In this document: positions 51,931-60,868 of the stretch, in pieces | Numbering within the stretch: position 1 is the first letter of the stretch | Layout of the letters: every line of letters starts with the position of its first letter | DNA from: Desertivirga arenae | Lineage (GTDB): Bacteria > Bacteroidota > Bacteroidia > Sphingobacteriales > Sphingobacteriaceae | NCBI RefSeq assembly: GCF_017355785.1 | Contig: NZ_JAFEWE010000009.1 | Location: 124,001-188,000, forward strand | Direction: 5' to 3' | DNA: 64,000 nt | Made by a program: the position numbers and the translations under genes | The notes under the pieces: model-generated | What the model saw: the letters and a program-made list of their open reading frames with translations, nothing else | What the model was told of the DNA's origin: nothing | Database searches by the model: none

Positions 51931-52737
51931 ATGAGTAAGATTATTGCGATTGCAAATCAAAAGGGCGGAGTTGGAAAAACCACCTCATCTATCAACCTTG
52001 CGGCAAGTTTAGCCGTTCTGGAATATCGCACATTGTTGGTAGATGCGGATCCTCAAGCGAATTCAACATCAGGTATCGGTTTTGATCCCAGGGCTATAAA
52101 AGAGAGCATTTACGAATGCATTATCAATGATGTTGATCCGCGCGACGCTATACAAAAAACAGAAACCCCAAATTTAGATCTCCTTCCGGCTCACATCGAT
52201 CTGGTCGGTGCTGAGATCGAGATGATCAATCTAAATGAACGCGAGTATAAAATGCGCGCGGTATTAGATAAGGTTAGAGATGATTATGATTTTATTATTA
52301 TCGATTGCTCTCCTTCTCTAGGTTTGATCACAATCAATGCTTTAACTGCTGCTAATTCTGTAATTATTCCTGTTCAGTGCGAGTATTTCGCCCTGGAAGG
52401 TTTAGGCAAGTTGTTGAATACGATAAAGATTGTTCAGAGTAGGCTAAATACCAACCTCGACATAGAGGGTATTCTTTTAACGATGTACGATGTACGCCTT
52501 CGCCTTTCAAATCAAGTTGTTGAGGAGGTAAAAACGCATTTCCAGGAGCTGGTATTCGAAACAATTATACAGAGGAATACACGTTTAAGTGAAGCACCAA
52601 GTTATGGTGTATCTGTGATTATGCACGATGCCAACTGTAAGGGATCAATTAATTATTTGAATTTGGCAAGGGAAATTATCCGTAAGAACGGATTAGTTAG
52701 AGAAGAAGAAAGTAATAAAGCAATAGTTAATTCATGA
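51931..52737 (+). CDS. parA: Chromosome-partitioning ATPase ParA (Soj)
   Basis: 268 residues. The deviant Walker A motif is NQKGGVGKTTSSINLAASLA at residues 8-27, Walker A' is VDADPQANSTSG, and Walker B-like is IIDCSPSLG. ParA drives segregation of the ParB-parS complex. It overlaps parB by 4 bp (ATGA). Confidence 0.95.
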   Translation: MSKIIAIANQKGGVGKTTSSINLAASLAVLEYRTLLVDADPQANSTSGIGFDPRAIKESIYECIINDVDPRDAIQKTETPNLDLLPAHIDLVGAEIEMINLNEREYKMRAVLDKVRDDYDFIIIDCSPSLGLITINALTAANSVIIPVQCEYFALEGLGKLLNTIKIVQSRLNTNLDIEGILLTMYDVRLRLSNQVVEEVKTHFQELVFETIIQRNTRLSEAPSYGVSVIMHDANCKGSINYLNLAREIIRKNGLVREEESNKAIVNS

Positions 52738-53657
52738 CATATCAGAAAAAAACAGGATTAGGCAGAGGATTAAGTGCATTGCTTAATGATTCTGAGCCTG
52801 CTCCTGCTGCTCCTTCAAAACCTCAGTCTCAGTCTCAAGCTCCTGCTCCTAAGGAAGATAATACGTCTCCCGGAAATATCAGTTTTATCAAGCTGACTGA
52901 AATTGAAGTTAACCCTTTTCAACCAAGAACAGAGTTTGACCCCGTTGCATTAAATGAATTAGCGGAGTCAATTCAGGTTCAGGGCCTAATTCAGCCTATA
53001 ACTGTCAGGAAAGTATCCGACAATAGTTATCAGTTAATCTCGGGTGAAAGAAGGTTAAGAGCATCAAAAATTGCAGGAATTGATGAAATTCCAGCTTATA
53101 TTCGTACAGCGAATGACCAGCAGATGCTGGAGATGGCGCTTATTGAGAACATCCAGCGAGAAAACCTTAACTCTATTGAGGTTGCTTTAAGTTTTCAAAG
53201 GATGATCGACGAGTGCAGCCTTAAGCAGGAAGAACTTGGAGATCGCGTTAGTAAAAACCGCTCTACAGTTACAAATTATTTACGTCTATTAAAACTTCCC
53301 CCCGCTATTCAGGCTTCTATTAGAGATAATCAGATTTCTATGGGGCACGCCAAGGCTATTTTGGGTCTGGATGATGTAGATAAGCAGTTATTTATTCATG
53401 ACGAAATTGTTAAGGGCGGACTTTCCGTTCGTAAAGCTGAAGAACTTGTTCGTGATATACAGCAGGAAAAGAAAAAGAAAGGACCTGCCCAAAGGCAACT
53501 TTTCGCTCCGGAGTATCGTAAGATTGAGGACGACCTCGCTTCCAAATTTGCTACCAGAGTTAAATTAAAGGTTCAGGGAAAAGGAAAGGGCGCCATAGAA
53601 ATACCATTTTTGTCTGAGGATGATCTTAGCCGTATCCTTGAATTATTAGATTGGTAA
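52734..53657 (+). CDS. parB: Chromosome-partitioning protein ParB (Spo0J)
   Basis: 307 residues. The N-terminus has a short ParA-stimulating peptide (KKTGLGRGLSALL), then a Pro/Gln/Ala-rich linker, the ParB/Srx CTPase domain (VNPFQPRTEFDP, SGERRLRASKIAG, ALIENIQRENLN), and a helix-turn-helix for parS (LGDRVSKNRSTVTNYLRLL). The C-terminus is the dimerisation part. No clear parS site (TGTTnCACGTGnAACA) is seen nearby. The DUF5683 gene starts within its stop codon. Confidence 0.95.
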   Translation: MTYQKKTGLGRGLSALLNDSEPAPAAPSKPQSQSQAPAPKEDNTSPGNISFIKLTEIEVNPFQPRTEFDPVALNELAESIQVQGLIQPITVRKVSDNSYQLISGERRLRASKIAGIDEIPAYIRTANDQQMLEMALIENIQRENLNSIEVALSFQRMIDECSLKQEELGDRVSKNRSTVTNYLRLLKLPPAIQASIRDNQISMGHAKAILGLDDVDKQLFIHDEIVKGGLSVRKAEELVRDIQQEKKKKGPAQRQLFAPEYRKIEDDLASKFATRVKLKVQGKGKGAIEIPFLSEDDLSRILELLDW

Positions 53658-54388
53658 TGCAGCATTTTAGAGTTCTTTTACTACTGGTATTTTTTTCTGT
53701 TACTTCAACCACCTTTGGTCAGACAGATCCAAAGGTGGTGCGCGTAGATTCTACTTTAACTAATCCTGATGCAAAAAAGGACTCTGTTTTCGCCAAGAAA
53801 AAAGACTCAGTAGTAAATTTGCGTTCTGCAAATAAGCTTGAGGAAAAGCCAGCTGTAGTGAAAGATTCTGCACGACTGGCTTTAGAACGTCTTTCTAAAC
53901 TATCCACCCGCCGTTCAATGATCGTTCCTGGTTGGGGGCAGATCACCAACAAGAGATGGTGGAAAGTACCTATCCTTTACGCGGGTTTTGTTGGACTGGG
54001 CTTGGTAATTGATTTTAACCAGCGGAATTATAAGGAGTTGCTGAAGGAGTTGCGTTATAATGATAGTGTCAAAGGCGATACGAGCAAGCCACAGTGGCTA
54101 AATCCTGCTTTTGCAAATTACAACTACAATAATATTATTGACGCCAAGGATTACTATCGTCGTAACCGCGACTTGTCTTTTCTTCTTATAGGAGCCTTGT
54201 ATGCCGTTAACGTGATTGACGCTTATGTTGATGCAACCTTTTTCAGATTTGATGTGAGTAAAGATCTTTCGCTAAAACTTACTCCATCTTTTAACCCTTC
54301 CTACGCCTTATCGTCCGGTCCGTCCCTTTCGCCTGCCATTAAGCTTCAGCTTTCTTTCAGGAGCAGAAAAAACGATAACTACAATTGA
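53657..54388 (+). CDS. DUF5683 membrane-associated protein
   Basis: 243 residues from ATG 53657, which overlaps the parB stop (TAATG). The signal peptide ends TTFGQ near residue 22, followed by a charged linker rich in Lys, Asp and Ser. The DUF5683 core has RRSMIVPGWGQITNKRWWKV, then helices and the D-A-Y-V-D-A segment. The function is unknown. The position parAB-DUF5683-dapB-lepB is shared by many Bacteroidota, so it may take part in envelope growth. Confidence 0.85.
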   Translation: MQHFRVLLLLVFFSVTSTTFGQTDPKVVRVDSTLTNPDAKKDSVFAKKKDSVVNLRSANKLEEKPAVVKDSARLALERLSKLSTRRSMIVPGWGQITNKRWWKVPILYAGFVGLGLVIDFNQRNYKELLKELRYNDSVKGDTSKPQWLNPAFANYNYNNIIDAKDYYRRNRDLSFLLIGALYAVNVIDAYVDATFFRFDVSKDLSLKLTPSFNPSYALSSGPSLSPAIKLQLSFRSRKNDNYN

Positions 54389-54407
54389 ATTTTTTGTAGC
54401 ATCTTTA

Positions 54408-54527
54408 ATGCGAATATATGTCTTCATATGGACTTGTCTTGCCTGCATCATGGTAGCAAGGACTTTTGAAGAAACAGAAAGTAAGGTTCTATCACCTGAC
54501 AGATTAAACGAAAATTTAGTAAAATGA
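54408..54527 (+). CDS. Possible small membrane peptide overlapping the dapB start
   Basis: A 39-codon ORF (MRIYVFIWTCLACIMVART...) fills the 135-bp gap and its TGA overlaps the dapB ATG as ATGA, the overlap typical of coupled genes. The first 17 residues are hydrophobic, and the rest is polar. I recognise no family. The precise overlap is the only support, so it may be chance. Confidence 0.3.
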   Translation: MRIYVFIWTCLACIMVARTFEETESKVLSPDRLNENLVK

Positions 54528-55267
54528 GAATAGCCCTTCTAGGTTATGGTAAAATGGGTCGCATTATTGAGAAGTTCGCTTTGGAACGCGGCCATGAAAT
54601 TGTTCTTAAGATCGACGAAACCAATCTCGATCAGTTGACTACAGAAAATCTTCAAAAAGCTGATGCTGCCATCGATTTCAGTACCCCTCATTCTGTTATG
54701 GGGAATATAGATGCTTGTTTTATGGCAGGAACACCCCTTGTTGTTGGTACTACTGGCTGGTATGAACAGATGGAAAGCGTTAAGGAAAGATGTGAGGGGA
54801 GTAACAATACGCTCTTATGGGGCTCTAACTTTAGCATTGGCGTTAACGTGTTCTTTTTTGTGAATAAAATGCTTGCTAAGATCATGAATCGTTACCCTCA
54901 GTATGATGTTCAGGTAGAAGAGATCCACCATATCCATAAATTGGATTCTCCGAGTGGTACTGCCATTACTATTGCTGAAGGTATTTTAGAGGGTGTTGCT
55001 TCTAAAAAAGAATGGGTTAATAGCCTAGTAGGCGGGGCAGAGGAAGTTGTTGCAAAGCAGGAACAGCTTCTGATCGAGTCACACAGGATTGAGGAAGTTC
55101 CCGGAACGCATACTGTGATCTACAGTTCCGAAGTAGACGATATCGAATTTAAGCATACAGCTCATAGTCGCGCGGGATTTGCTTTAGGTGCAGTTATCGC
55201 TGCCGAGTGGCTGAAAGACAAAAAAGGATTTTATTCCGTTAAAGATATATTTGATTTCAATATTTAA
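54524..55267 (+). CDS. dapB: 4-hydroxy-tetrahydrodipicolinate reductase
   Basis: 247 residues. The N-terminal nucleotide-binding loop is LLGYGKMGRIIEKFA, and the catalytic motif is EEIHHIHKLDSPSGTA (about residues 128-143), with the His pair, Lys and S-G-T substrate site. DapB reduces the aspartate-semialdehyde plus pyruvate product on the way to meso-diaminopimelate and lysine, linking this gene to peptidoglycan supply. Confidence 0.96.
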   Translation: MRIALLGYGKMGRIIEKFALERGHEIVLKIDETNLDQLTTENLQKADAAIDFSTPHSVMGNIDACFMAGTPLVVGTTGWYEQMESVKERCEGSNNTLLWGSNFSIGVNVFFFVNKMLAKIMNRYPQYDVQVEEIHHIHKLDSPSGTAITIAEGILEGVASKKEWVNSLVGGAEEVVAKQEQLLIESHRIEEVPGTHTVIYSSEVDDIEFKHTAHSRAGFALGAVIAAEWLKDKKGFYSVKDIFDFNI

Positions 55268-55277
55268 AAAAAGCTAG

Positions 55278-56807
55278 ATGGCATCTGATTCTTTTGGCTG
55301 GTTATTATACCTCCTGCCAATTTTAGTGTTATTTCACATTGGTTTGTGGAAGCTGTTCGAGAAGGCCGGCAGAAAAGGCTGGGAAGCTTTAATTCCGTTT
55401 TACAATGCCTATGTAATGATCGAACTTGCGGGTCGGCCTAAATGGTGGATCGTTCTTTTTTTCATTCCTGTAATTAATATTATTGCAGCTATTGCATTAA
55501 TGTTAGACTTCGCGAAATGTTACGGGAAGTTCGACTTTATAGAACATGCAGGCGTTATCATAGTGCCTTTTATTATGTTCCCTATCTGGGGCTTTGATAA
55601 GAATACCCGATATTTTGGAAAGTCTTTAACAGAAGATTTTAGAAAGAAACACCCTTTTAAAAAGTCAGCAGGCAGGGAATGGGCAGATGCGATTGTGTTT
55701 GCTGTTGTTGCGGCTACCTTGATTCGTAGTTTCCTTCTGGAAGCTTACACCATTCCTACAGGCTCAATGGAAAAATCATTATTAATAGGTGATTTTCTTT
55801 TTGTAAGTAAGGTTAATTATGGCGGAAGAGTTCCAATGACACCCGTAGCTTTTCCTTTTGCTCATCACACTATGCCTGGTACTACAAACGTGAAGGCTTA
55901 TTGGGATGGCATTGAGTTGAAGTACCGCCGTTTGCCTGGTTTCGAGAGTGTTGAGAGAGGAGACGTGGTCGTGTTTAATTATCCGGAAGGCGATACTGTG
56001 GTTGTTGAAACTCAGGCTGAAGCTAGTTATTATCAGTTGGTAAGGCAATTAGGTAGGGATGCTGTACGCTCAAATCCTAATTTTACTATCGTGGTAAGGC
56101 CTGTGGATAAGCGAGAGAATTATATTAAACGTTGTCTTGCAATCGGGGGTGATACACTGAAGATTGTTAATGCCCAGGTTTTTGTTAATGGCAAGCCGGC
56201 TGAAAATCCTTCTCAGGGCCAAAAGGCTTATTACGTTAAGTCAAATGGCACAGACTTCAATCCGCAAACTCTGACGGACATGAACATCTCAGTTAGCCAG
56301 GCAACCGCAGATGAGTACTATTTTAATATGACGAAGGATGAATCGGAGCAGATCAAACGCTGGTCTAATGTTAAGGAGGTTCATCCAATCGTTAAATTAG
56401 AGGGTGATTATGATCCTATGGTCTTTCCACACAACCCATCTTTCAAATGGAATCAGGACAATTTCGGGCCCTTAATAGTTCCCAAAAAAGGTTGGACAGT
56501 TAAGCTTGACAGCCTTACGATTCCAGTTTATAAAAGGGCAATACAGGTATATGAAGGAAATCAGGTTGATGAGCAAAACGGTCGGTTAATTATCAACGGT
56601 AAGCCTTCCGATTCATATACTTTTAAAATGAACTATTATTGGATGATGGGTGATAACAGGGATAACTCTTTGGACTCCCGTTTTTGGGGATTTGTACCTG
56701 AAGACCATGTGGTAGGGAAAGCATTGTTTATCTGGATGAGCTTAAATGAGAATGGTAGCTTCCTGGGTAAAGTAAGGTGGAACAGGTTATTCAAAGGAAT
56801 TCATTAA
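55278..56807 (+). CDS. lepB: Signal peptidase I, long Bacteroidota form
   Basis: 509 residues, much longer than the usual 250-330. The extra N-terminal 110 residues are a DUF5684-like membrane region (AGRKGWEALIPFYNAYVMIE). The catalytic Ser is S163 (PTGSMEKSLLIGD) and the Lys is K284 (ENYIKRCLAIGGD); box E is GDNRDNSLDSRFWGFV near residue 455. A roughly 150-residue insert between boxes D and E is typical of this phylum. It removes signal peptides at the inner membrane. It starts 10 bp after dapB. Confidence 0.94.
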   Translation: MASDSFGWLLYLLPILVLFHIGLWKLFEKAGRKGWEALIPFYNAYVMIELAGRPKWWIVLFFIPVINIIAAIALMLDFAKCYGKFDFIEHAGVIIVPFIMFPIWGFDKNTRYFGKSLTEDFRKKHPFKKSAGREWADAIVFAVVAATLIRSFLLEAYTIPTGSMEKSLLIGDFLFVSKVNYGGRVPMTPVAFPFAHHTMPGTTNVKAYWDGIELKYRRLPGFESVERGDVVVFNYPEGDTVVVETQAEASYYQLVRQLGRDAVRSNPNFTIVVRPVDKRENYIKRCLAIGGDTLKIVNAQVFVNGKPAENPSQGQKAYYVKSNGTDFNPQTLTDMNISVSQATADEYYFNMTKDESEQIKRWSNVKEVHPIVKLEGDYDPMVFPHNPSFKWNQDNFGPLIVPKKGWTVKLDSLTIPVYKRAIQVYEGNQVDEQNGRLIINGKPSDSYTFKMNYYWMMGDNRDNSLDSRFWGFVPEDHVVGKALFIWMSLNENGSFLGKVRWNRLFKGIH

Positions 56808-56820
56808 ATAAAAGTCTTAA

Positions 56821-56859
56821 ACAAAAAAGCCCGGTTCAGAACGAACCGGGCTTTTTTGT
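56821..56859. terminator. Bidirectional terminator between lepB and purL
   Basis: A perfect 17-bp inverted repeat (ACAAAAAAGCCCGGTTC and its complement) with a 5-nt loop. T runs on both strands allow it to end both convergent transcripts. Confidence 0.92.
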
Positions 56860-56868
56860 TTTTATCGA

Positions 56869-59800
56869 CTAATTCTGTCTGTCTTCCAACCATTTTCTCG
56901 CATTGGTAAAGGCTTCCATCCATGGAGAAACTTCATCCTGACGACCTGCAGGGTAATTAGCCCATTGCCATTGAAGTAATGAACGCTCAATATGTGGCAT
57001 CGTTACCAGGTGGCGACCAGTTTCATCACAAAGCATAGCGGTATTGTAATCAGAGCCATTTGGGCAAGCAGGATAAGTCTCATAATGATACTTGCCTACG
57101 ATCTGATATCTGTCTTCCGTATGAGGTAAGCTAAAGCGACCTTCTCCGTGCGATACCCATACCCCGAGTGTAGAACCAGCAAGGCTTGAAAGCATGACTG
57201 ATTTATTTTCCTGAATAGTAAGGGCCGTAAAAATGCTTTCGTGTTTGTGGCTCACGTTATGCATCATTTTTGGCTTCTGATCATGATCCATGTTGATCAA
57301 TCCCAGCTCTACAAATAACTGGCATCCGTTACAAATTCCTACAGACAGAGTATCCTCGCGCTTGAAGAAATTTTCAAGTGCAACTCTTGCTTTCTCATTG
57401 TACATAAATGCTCCGGCCCAGCCTTTTGCAGAACCAAGAACGTCTGAATTAGAGAAGCCACCAACTGCACCGATAAATTGAATATCTTCTAATGTTTCCC
57501 TGCCTGAAATCAGATCTGTCATGTGTACATCTTTCACCTCGAAACCTGCCATATAAAGTGCATTTGCTAGTTCGCGTTCGGAGTTACTTCCTTTTTCACG
57601 AATTATAGCCGCTTTAATTTTGGGCTTTCCAGATTCAATAACAGGTTTTTGGCCATTAAAGTCAGACGGGAAATTATATTTTAGTAAGTGGTTTTTGTAA
57701 TTATCGTACCGTTCTCTTGCACTGGTAGCACCACTTTGTTTGATATCAAGAAGGTAAGATGTTTTAAACCAAACGTCTCTTAACTCAGCAATATCGAAGC
57801 TGTAATCTTCCTCTCCGTTCTTCAATTGAAGTTTACCTTCAGTTGTGCTTGTACCCAAAAGGTAATAAGGAACATCACTTGCTTCCAGGATGCTTTCCAC
57901 CTCTGATGAGGCCTGAAATACGAGACCTATATTTTCAGCAAAAAGCACTTTGATAGTGTCTGATTCAGCTAAAGGACTTAGGTCGATATTGGCACCAAGA
58001 CCATTATCTGCAAAGCACATTTCGAGCAATGTAGTAATCAAACCTCCACTTCCAATATCATGTCCTGCCTGGATCTTACCCTCTTTAATCAGCTGTTGAA
58101 CTGTATTGAAAGCATTTTTGAAAGCTGCAGCATCTTTAATGTCCGGAGTTTCATTTCCTATCCTGTTTATAACTTGAGCAAATGATGATCCACCAAGCTT
58201 ATAGGTATCATTAGAAAGGTTGATATAGTAAATGTTTCCTCCGTCTTTCTGTAACACCGGTTCAGTCACTTTTTGAATATCAGAGCAATTGGCTCCAGCA
58301 GAAATAATAACAGTACCGGGAGCAATAACATCCTCATCCTTGTATTTCTGCTTCATCGAAAGTGAATCTTTTCCAGTAGGAATATTGATACCTAAGTCGA
58401 TAGCAAAGTTTGAACAAGCTTCTACGGCTTCATATAAACGTGCATCTTCTCCCTCGTTTTTACAAGCCCACATCCAGTTAGCTGAGAGAGAGACACTTTT
58501 TAGTCCGTCTTTAAGTGGAGCCCAAACGATGTTTGATAGGGCCTCTCCGATAGCATTACGACTCCCGGCAGCAGGATTTATAAGTGCTGAGACTGGGGCA
58601 TGACCAACAGAAGTTGCTATTCCTTCTTTGCCCTGAAAATCTAGTGCCATTACACCGCAATTATTCAGAGGCAATTGTAGAGGACCAGCGCACTGTTGCT
58701 TAGCAACCCGACCACCAACACAACGGTCAACCTTATTTGTCAGCCAATCTTTACAGGCAACCGCCTCCAGTTGCAAAACTTGCTCCAGATAAGACTGCAG
58801 CTGTGTTTTATCATAAGTTACTGCCCGATAGCTGCGGTTTACAGACCTATCTTCCATTACCACTTTTGGTGAACTTCCAAACATATCCGATAGCGCCAAG
58901 TCCATCGGCTTTGCACCTGTGGTAGATGATTGGAAGGTGAAACGATGGTCTCCTGTAACGTCTCCAACGGTATACATAGGGGAGCGTTCGCGGTCAGCTA
59001 TTTTTTGTAAAGTTTCAATGTCTTGTTCTCCGATCACTAAACCCATACGTTCCTGAGACTCGTTACCGATGATCTCTTTCGCTGAAAGAGTTGGATCTCC
59101 GACGGGCAGCTTATCCAAATCTATTTTTCCGCCAGTTTCTTCCACCAGTTCCGACAAACAGTTCAAATGGCCGCCAGCCCCGTGGTCATGAATGGAAACA
59201 ATGAGATTATTATCACTTTCTACCATTCCTCGAATAGCGTTAGCTGCTCTCTTTTGCATCTCGGGATTAGAACGCTGCACGGCATTAAGTTCTATTCCTG
59301 TACCATGCTCTCCGGTATCAGCAGAAGAAACTGCGGCTCCTCCCATTCCAATCCGATAATTTTCACCACCAAGGATTACTATCTTGTCTCCTGTTTTAGG
59401 TTTTTGTTTCTGAGCTTGACTAGCCTTTCCGTATCCAATACCTCCAGCCAGCATTATAACTTTATCATACCCAAGCTTTCTAGGAGATTCAATGCCATCA
59501 GCTTTCTCGTCATGCTCGAAAGTAAGTACAGATCCTGTAATAAGGGGTTGTCCGAATTTGTTACCGAAATCAGTAGCTCCGTTAGAAGCCTTGATTAAAA
59601 TATCCATCGGTGTCTGGTAGAGCCATTTTCTTTCCTGGGTTGCCTGCTCCCATGGGCGGTTTTTCTCAAGGCGGGATAAAGCAGTCATATAAACCGCGGT
59701 TCCCGCAAGAGGAAGCGCTCCCTGGCCCCCGGCTAACCTGTCTCTGATCTCACCCCCCGAACCTGTAGCAGCACCATTGAAAGGCTCAACAGTTGTAGGG

Positions 59801-60552
59801 AAATTATGAGTTTCTGCCTTCACAGAAATAACCGATTCAAATTCCTTGACTTCGTAAAAGTCCGGTACATCCGCACGCTTAGGAGCAAATTGCTGAACTA
59901 CTGGTCCTTTGATAAAGGCCACATTGTCCTTGTATGCAGAAACGATATCGTTAGGGTTAGCTTCAGAAGTCTTACGAATTAGTTTGAATAGAGAGGTTGG
60001 CTTTTCTTCACCGTCAATAATAAACTTGCCGTTAAAGATTTTATGACGACAGTGTTCTGAATTAACCTGGGAAAATCCGAATACCTCGGAGTCGGTAAGG
60101 GAGCGACCAAGGCGCTTTGAAAGTTGATTCAGGTATTCAACCTCTTCATCACTTAAAGATAAACCTTCCTGTTTATTATAAGCAGCTATATCCGTTACGG
60201 GTAAAACTGCTTCCGGATTAATATTGATAGTAAAAAGATCCTGGTTAAGATCACTATACTTTTGAGAAAGCATTGGGTCGAAATCCGTGAAATCCTCTTT
60301 CACAATTTTAAACTCTTCAATCCTGATAATACCCGTAATGTCCATATTCTGGGTGATCTCAACAGCGTTAGTACTCCATGGCGTTATCATTGCAGCCCGT
60401 GGTCCAACAAAATAGCCAGCAAGTGTGCTATCAAGCTGAAGCTTGGCATTGCCAAAAAGCCATTCAAGTTTAGTAATGTCTGTGGAGGTAAGTTCCCGCT
60501 CAATTTGTACTGCGAAAACTGTATCAGGCTGATTTAAAAAGAAATGAAGCAT
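56869..60552 (-). CDS. purL: Phosphoribosylformylglycinamidine synthase (large, single-chain PurL)
   Basis: 1227 residues from ATG 60552 (MLHFFLNQPDTVFAVQ); the reading frame extends 36 codons upstream without a good start. Domain order: N-terminal PurS-like part, linker (SDEEVEYLNQLSKRLGRSLT), two AIRS-type synthase halves (VKAETHNFPTTVEPFNGAAT; GAAVSSADTGEHGTG), and a C-terminal glutaminase with Cys in SVGICNGCQLFVELG and the His-Glu pair in TMPHIERS. It converts FGAR to FGAM with glutamine and ATP in purine synthesis. It is a single-gene unit on the reverse strand. Confidence 0.96.
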   Translation of the reverse strand: MLHFFLNQPDTVFAVQIERELTSTDITKLEWLFGNAKLQLDSTLAGYFVGPRAAMITPWSTNAVEITQNMDITGIIRIEEFKIVKEDFTDFDPMLSQKYSDLNQDLFTININPEAVLPVTDIAAYNKQEGLSLSDEEVEYLNQLSKRLGRSLTDSEVFGFSQVNSEHCRHKIFNGKFIIDGEEKPTSLFKLIRKTSEANPNDIVSAYKDNVAFIKGPVVQQFAPKRADVPDFYEVKEFESVISVKAETHNFPTTVEPFNGAATGSGGEIRDRLAGGQGALPLAGTAVYMTALSRLEKNRPWEQATQERKWLYQTPMDILIKASNGATDFGNKFGQPLITGSVLTFEHDEKADGIESPRKLGYDKVIMLAGGIGYGKASQAQKQKPKTGDKIVILGGENYRIGMGGAAVSSADTGEHGTGIELNAVQRSNPEMQKRAANAIRGMVESDNNLIVSIHDHGAGGHLNCLSELVEETGGKIDLDKLPVGDPTLSAKEIIGNESQERMGLVIGEQDIETLQKIADRERSPMYTVGDVTGDHRFTFQSSTTGAKPMDLALSDMFGSSPKVVMEDRSVNRSYRAVTYDKTQLQSYLEQVLQLEAVACKDWLTNKVDRCVGGRVAKQQCAGPLQLPLNNCGVMALDFQGKEGIATSVGHAPVSALINPAAGSRNAIGEALSNIVWAPLKDGLKSVSLSANWMWACKNEGEDARLYEAVEACSNFAIDLGINIPTGKDSLSMKQKYKDEDVIAPGTVIISAGANCSDIQKVTEPVLQKDGGNIYYINLSNDTYKLGGSSFAQVINRIGNETPDIKDAAAFKNAFNTVQQLIKEGKIQAGHDIGSGGLITTLLEMCFADNGLGANIDLSPLAESDTIKVLFAENIGLVFQASSEVESILEASDVPYYLLGTSTTEGKLQLKNGEEDYSFDIAELRDVWFKTSYLLDIKQSGATSARERYDNYKNHLLKYNFPSDFNGQKPVIESGKPKIKAAIIREKGSNSERELANALYMAGFEVKDVHMTDLISGRETLEDIQFIGAVGGFSNSDVLGSAKGWAGAFMYNEKARVALENFFKREDTLSVGICNGCQLFVELGLINMDHDQKPKMMHNVSHKHESIFTALTIQENKSVMLSSLAGSTLGVWVSHGEGRFSLPHTEDRYQIVGKYHYETYPACPNGSDYNTAMLCDETGRHLVTMPHIERSLLQWQWANYPAGRQDEVSPWMEAFTNARKWLEDRQN

Positions 60553-60596
60553 GCTTATTTTCCTGAATCTTGATTGTTTACTGTGTAGCCACAAAG

Positions 60597-60646
60597 AACC
60601 TGCTTTTACATTAATATCCCTGTTATGGCATCTGCTTATGCAGGTT
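60597..60646 (-). promoter_or_regulatory. Inverted repeat in the purL leader
   Basis: In the purL transcript, AACCTGC (60646-60640) can pair with GCAGGTT (60603-60597) around a 36-nt loop, between the -7 box and the start codon. It might be a control element, but the sequence does not match a riboswitch that I know. Confidence 0.3.
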
Positions 60647-60657
60647 TTTTGAAGCGG

Positions 60658-60665
60658 CAAAGTTA
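60658..60665 (-). promoter_or_regulatory. -7 box of purL
   Basis: On the reverse strand TAACTTTG matches TAnnTTTG exactly, about 105 nt before the purL ATG. The -33 region is poor. Confidence 0.45.
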
Positions 60666-60833
60666 GCGTTAAAAATCGAAAAATGCGGGTAAAAAGGTCT
60701 ATAATCTGAGGGTTTTCTGGTGTGTATCTGCACCTTCGGATGTTTTGCTTAAGCTTAACAAAATAAGTAGGAGCAATAATTTAGTTCTTTTCTTTGGTGT
60801 TTCTTTGATTAGTGGTAACGAGAATTATTCTGA

Positions 60834-60864
60834 TTCGGCAACTAAGTTTAAAATCCTAAGTTTG
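60834..60864 (+). promoter_or_regulatory. Promoter of surE, possibly giving a leaderless mRNA
   Basis: TTCG at 60834-60837, a 19-bp spacer, and TAAGTTTG at 60857-60864. The ATG begins only 5 bases after the -7 box, so transcription would start at or next to the start codon. Confidence 0.65.
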
Positions 60865-60868
60865 TAGT

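Noticed and set aside
58289-59598. Forward-strand ORFs inside purL
   Set aside because: They lie wholly within the long purL gene on the other strand, lack start signals and show no domain.
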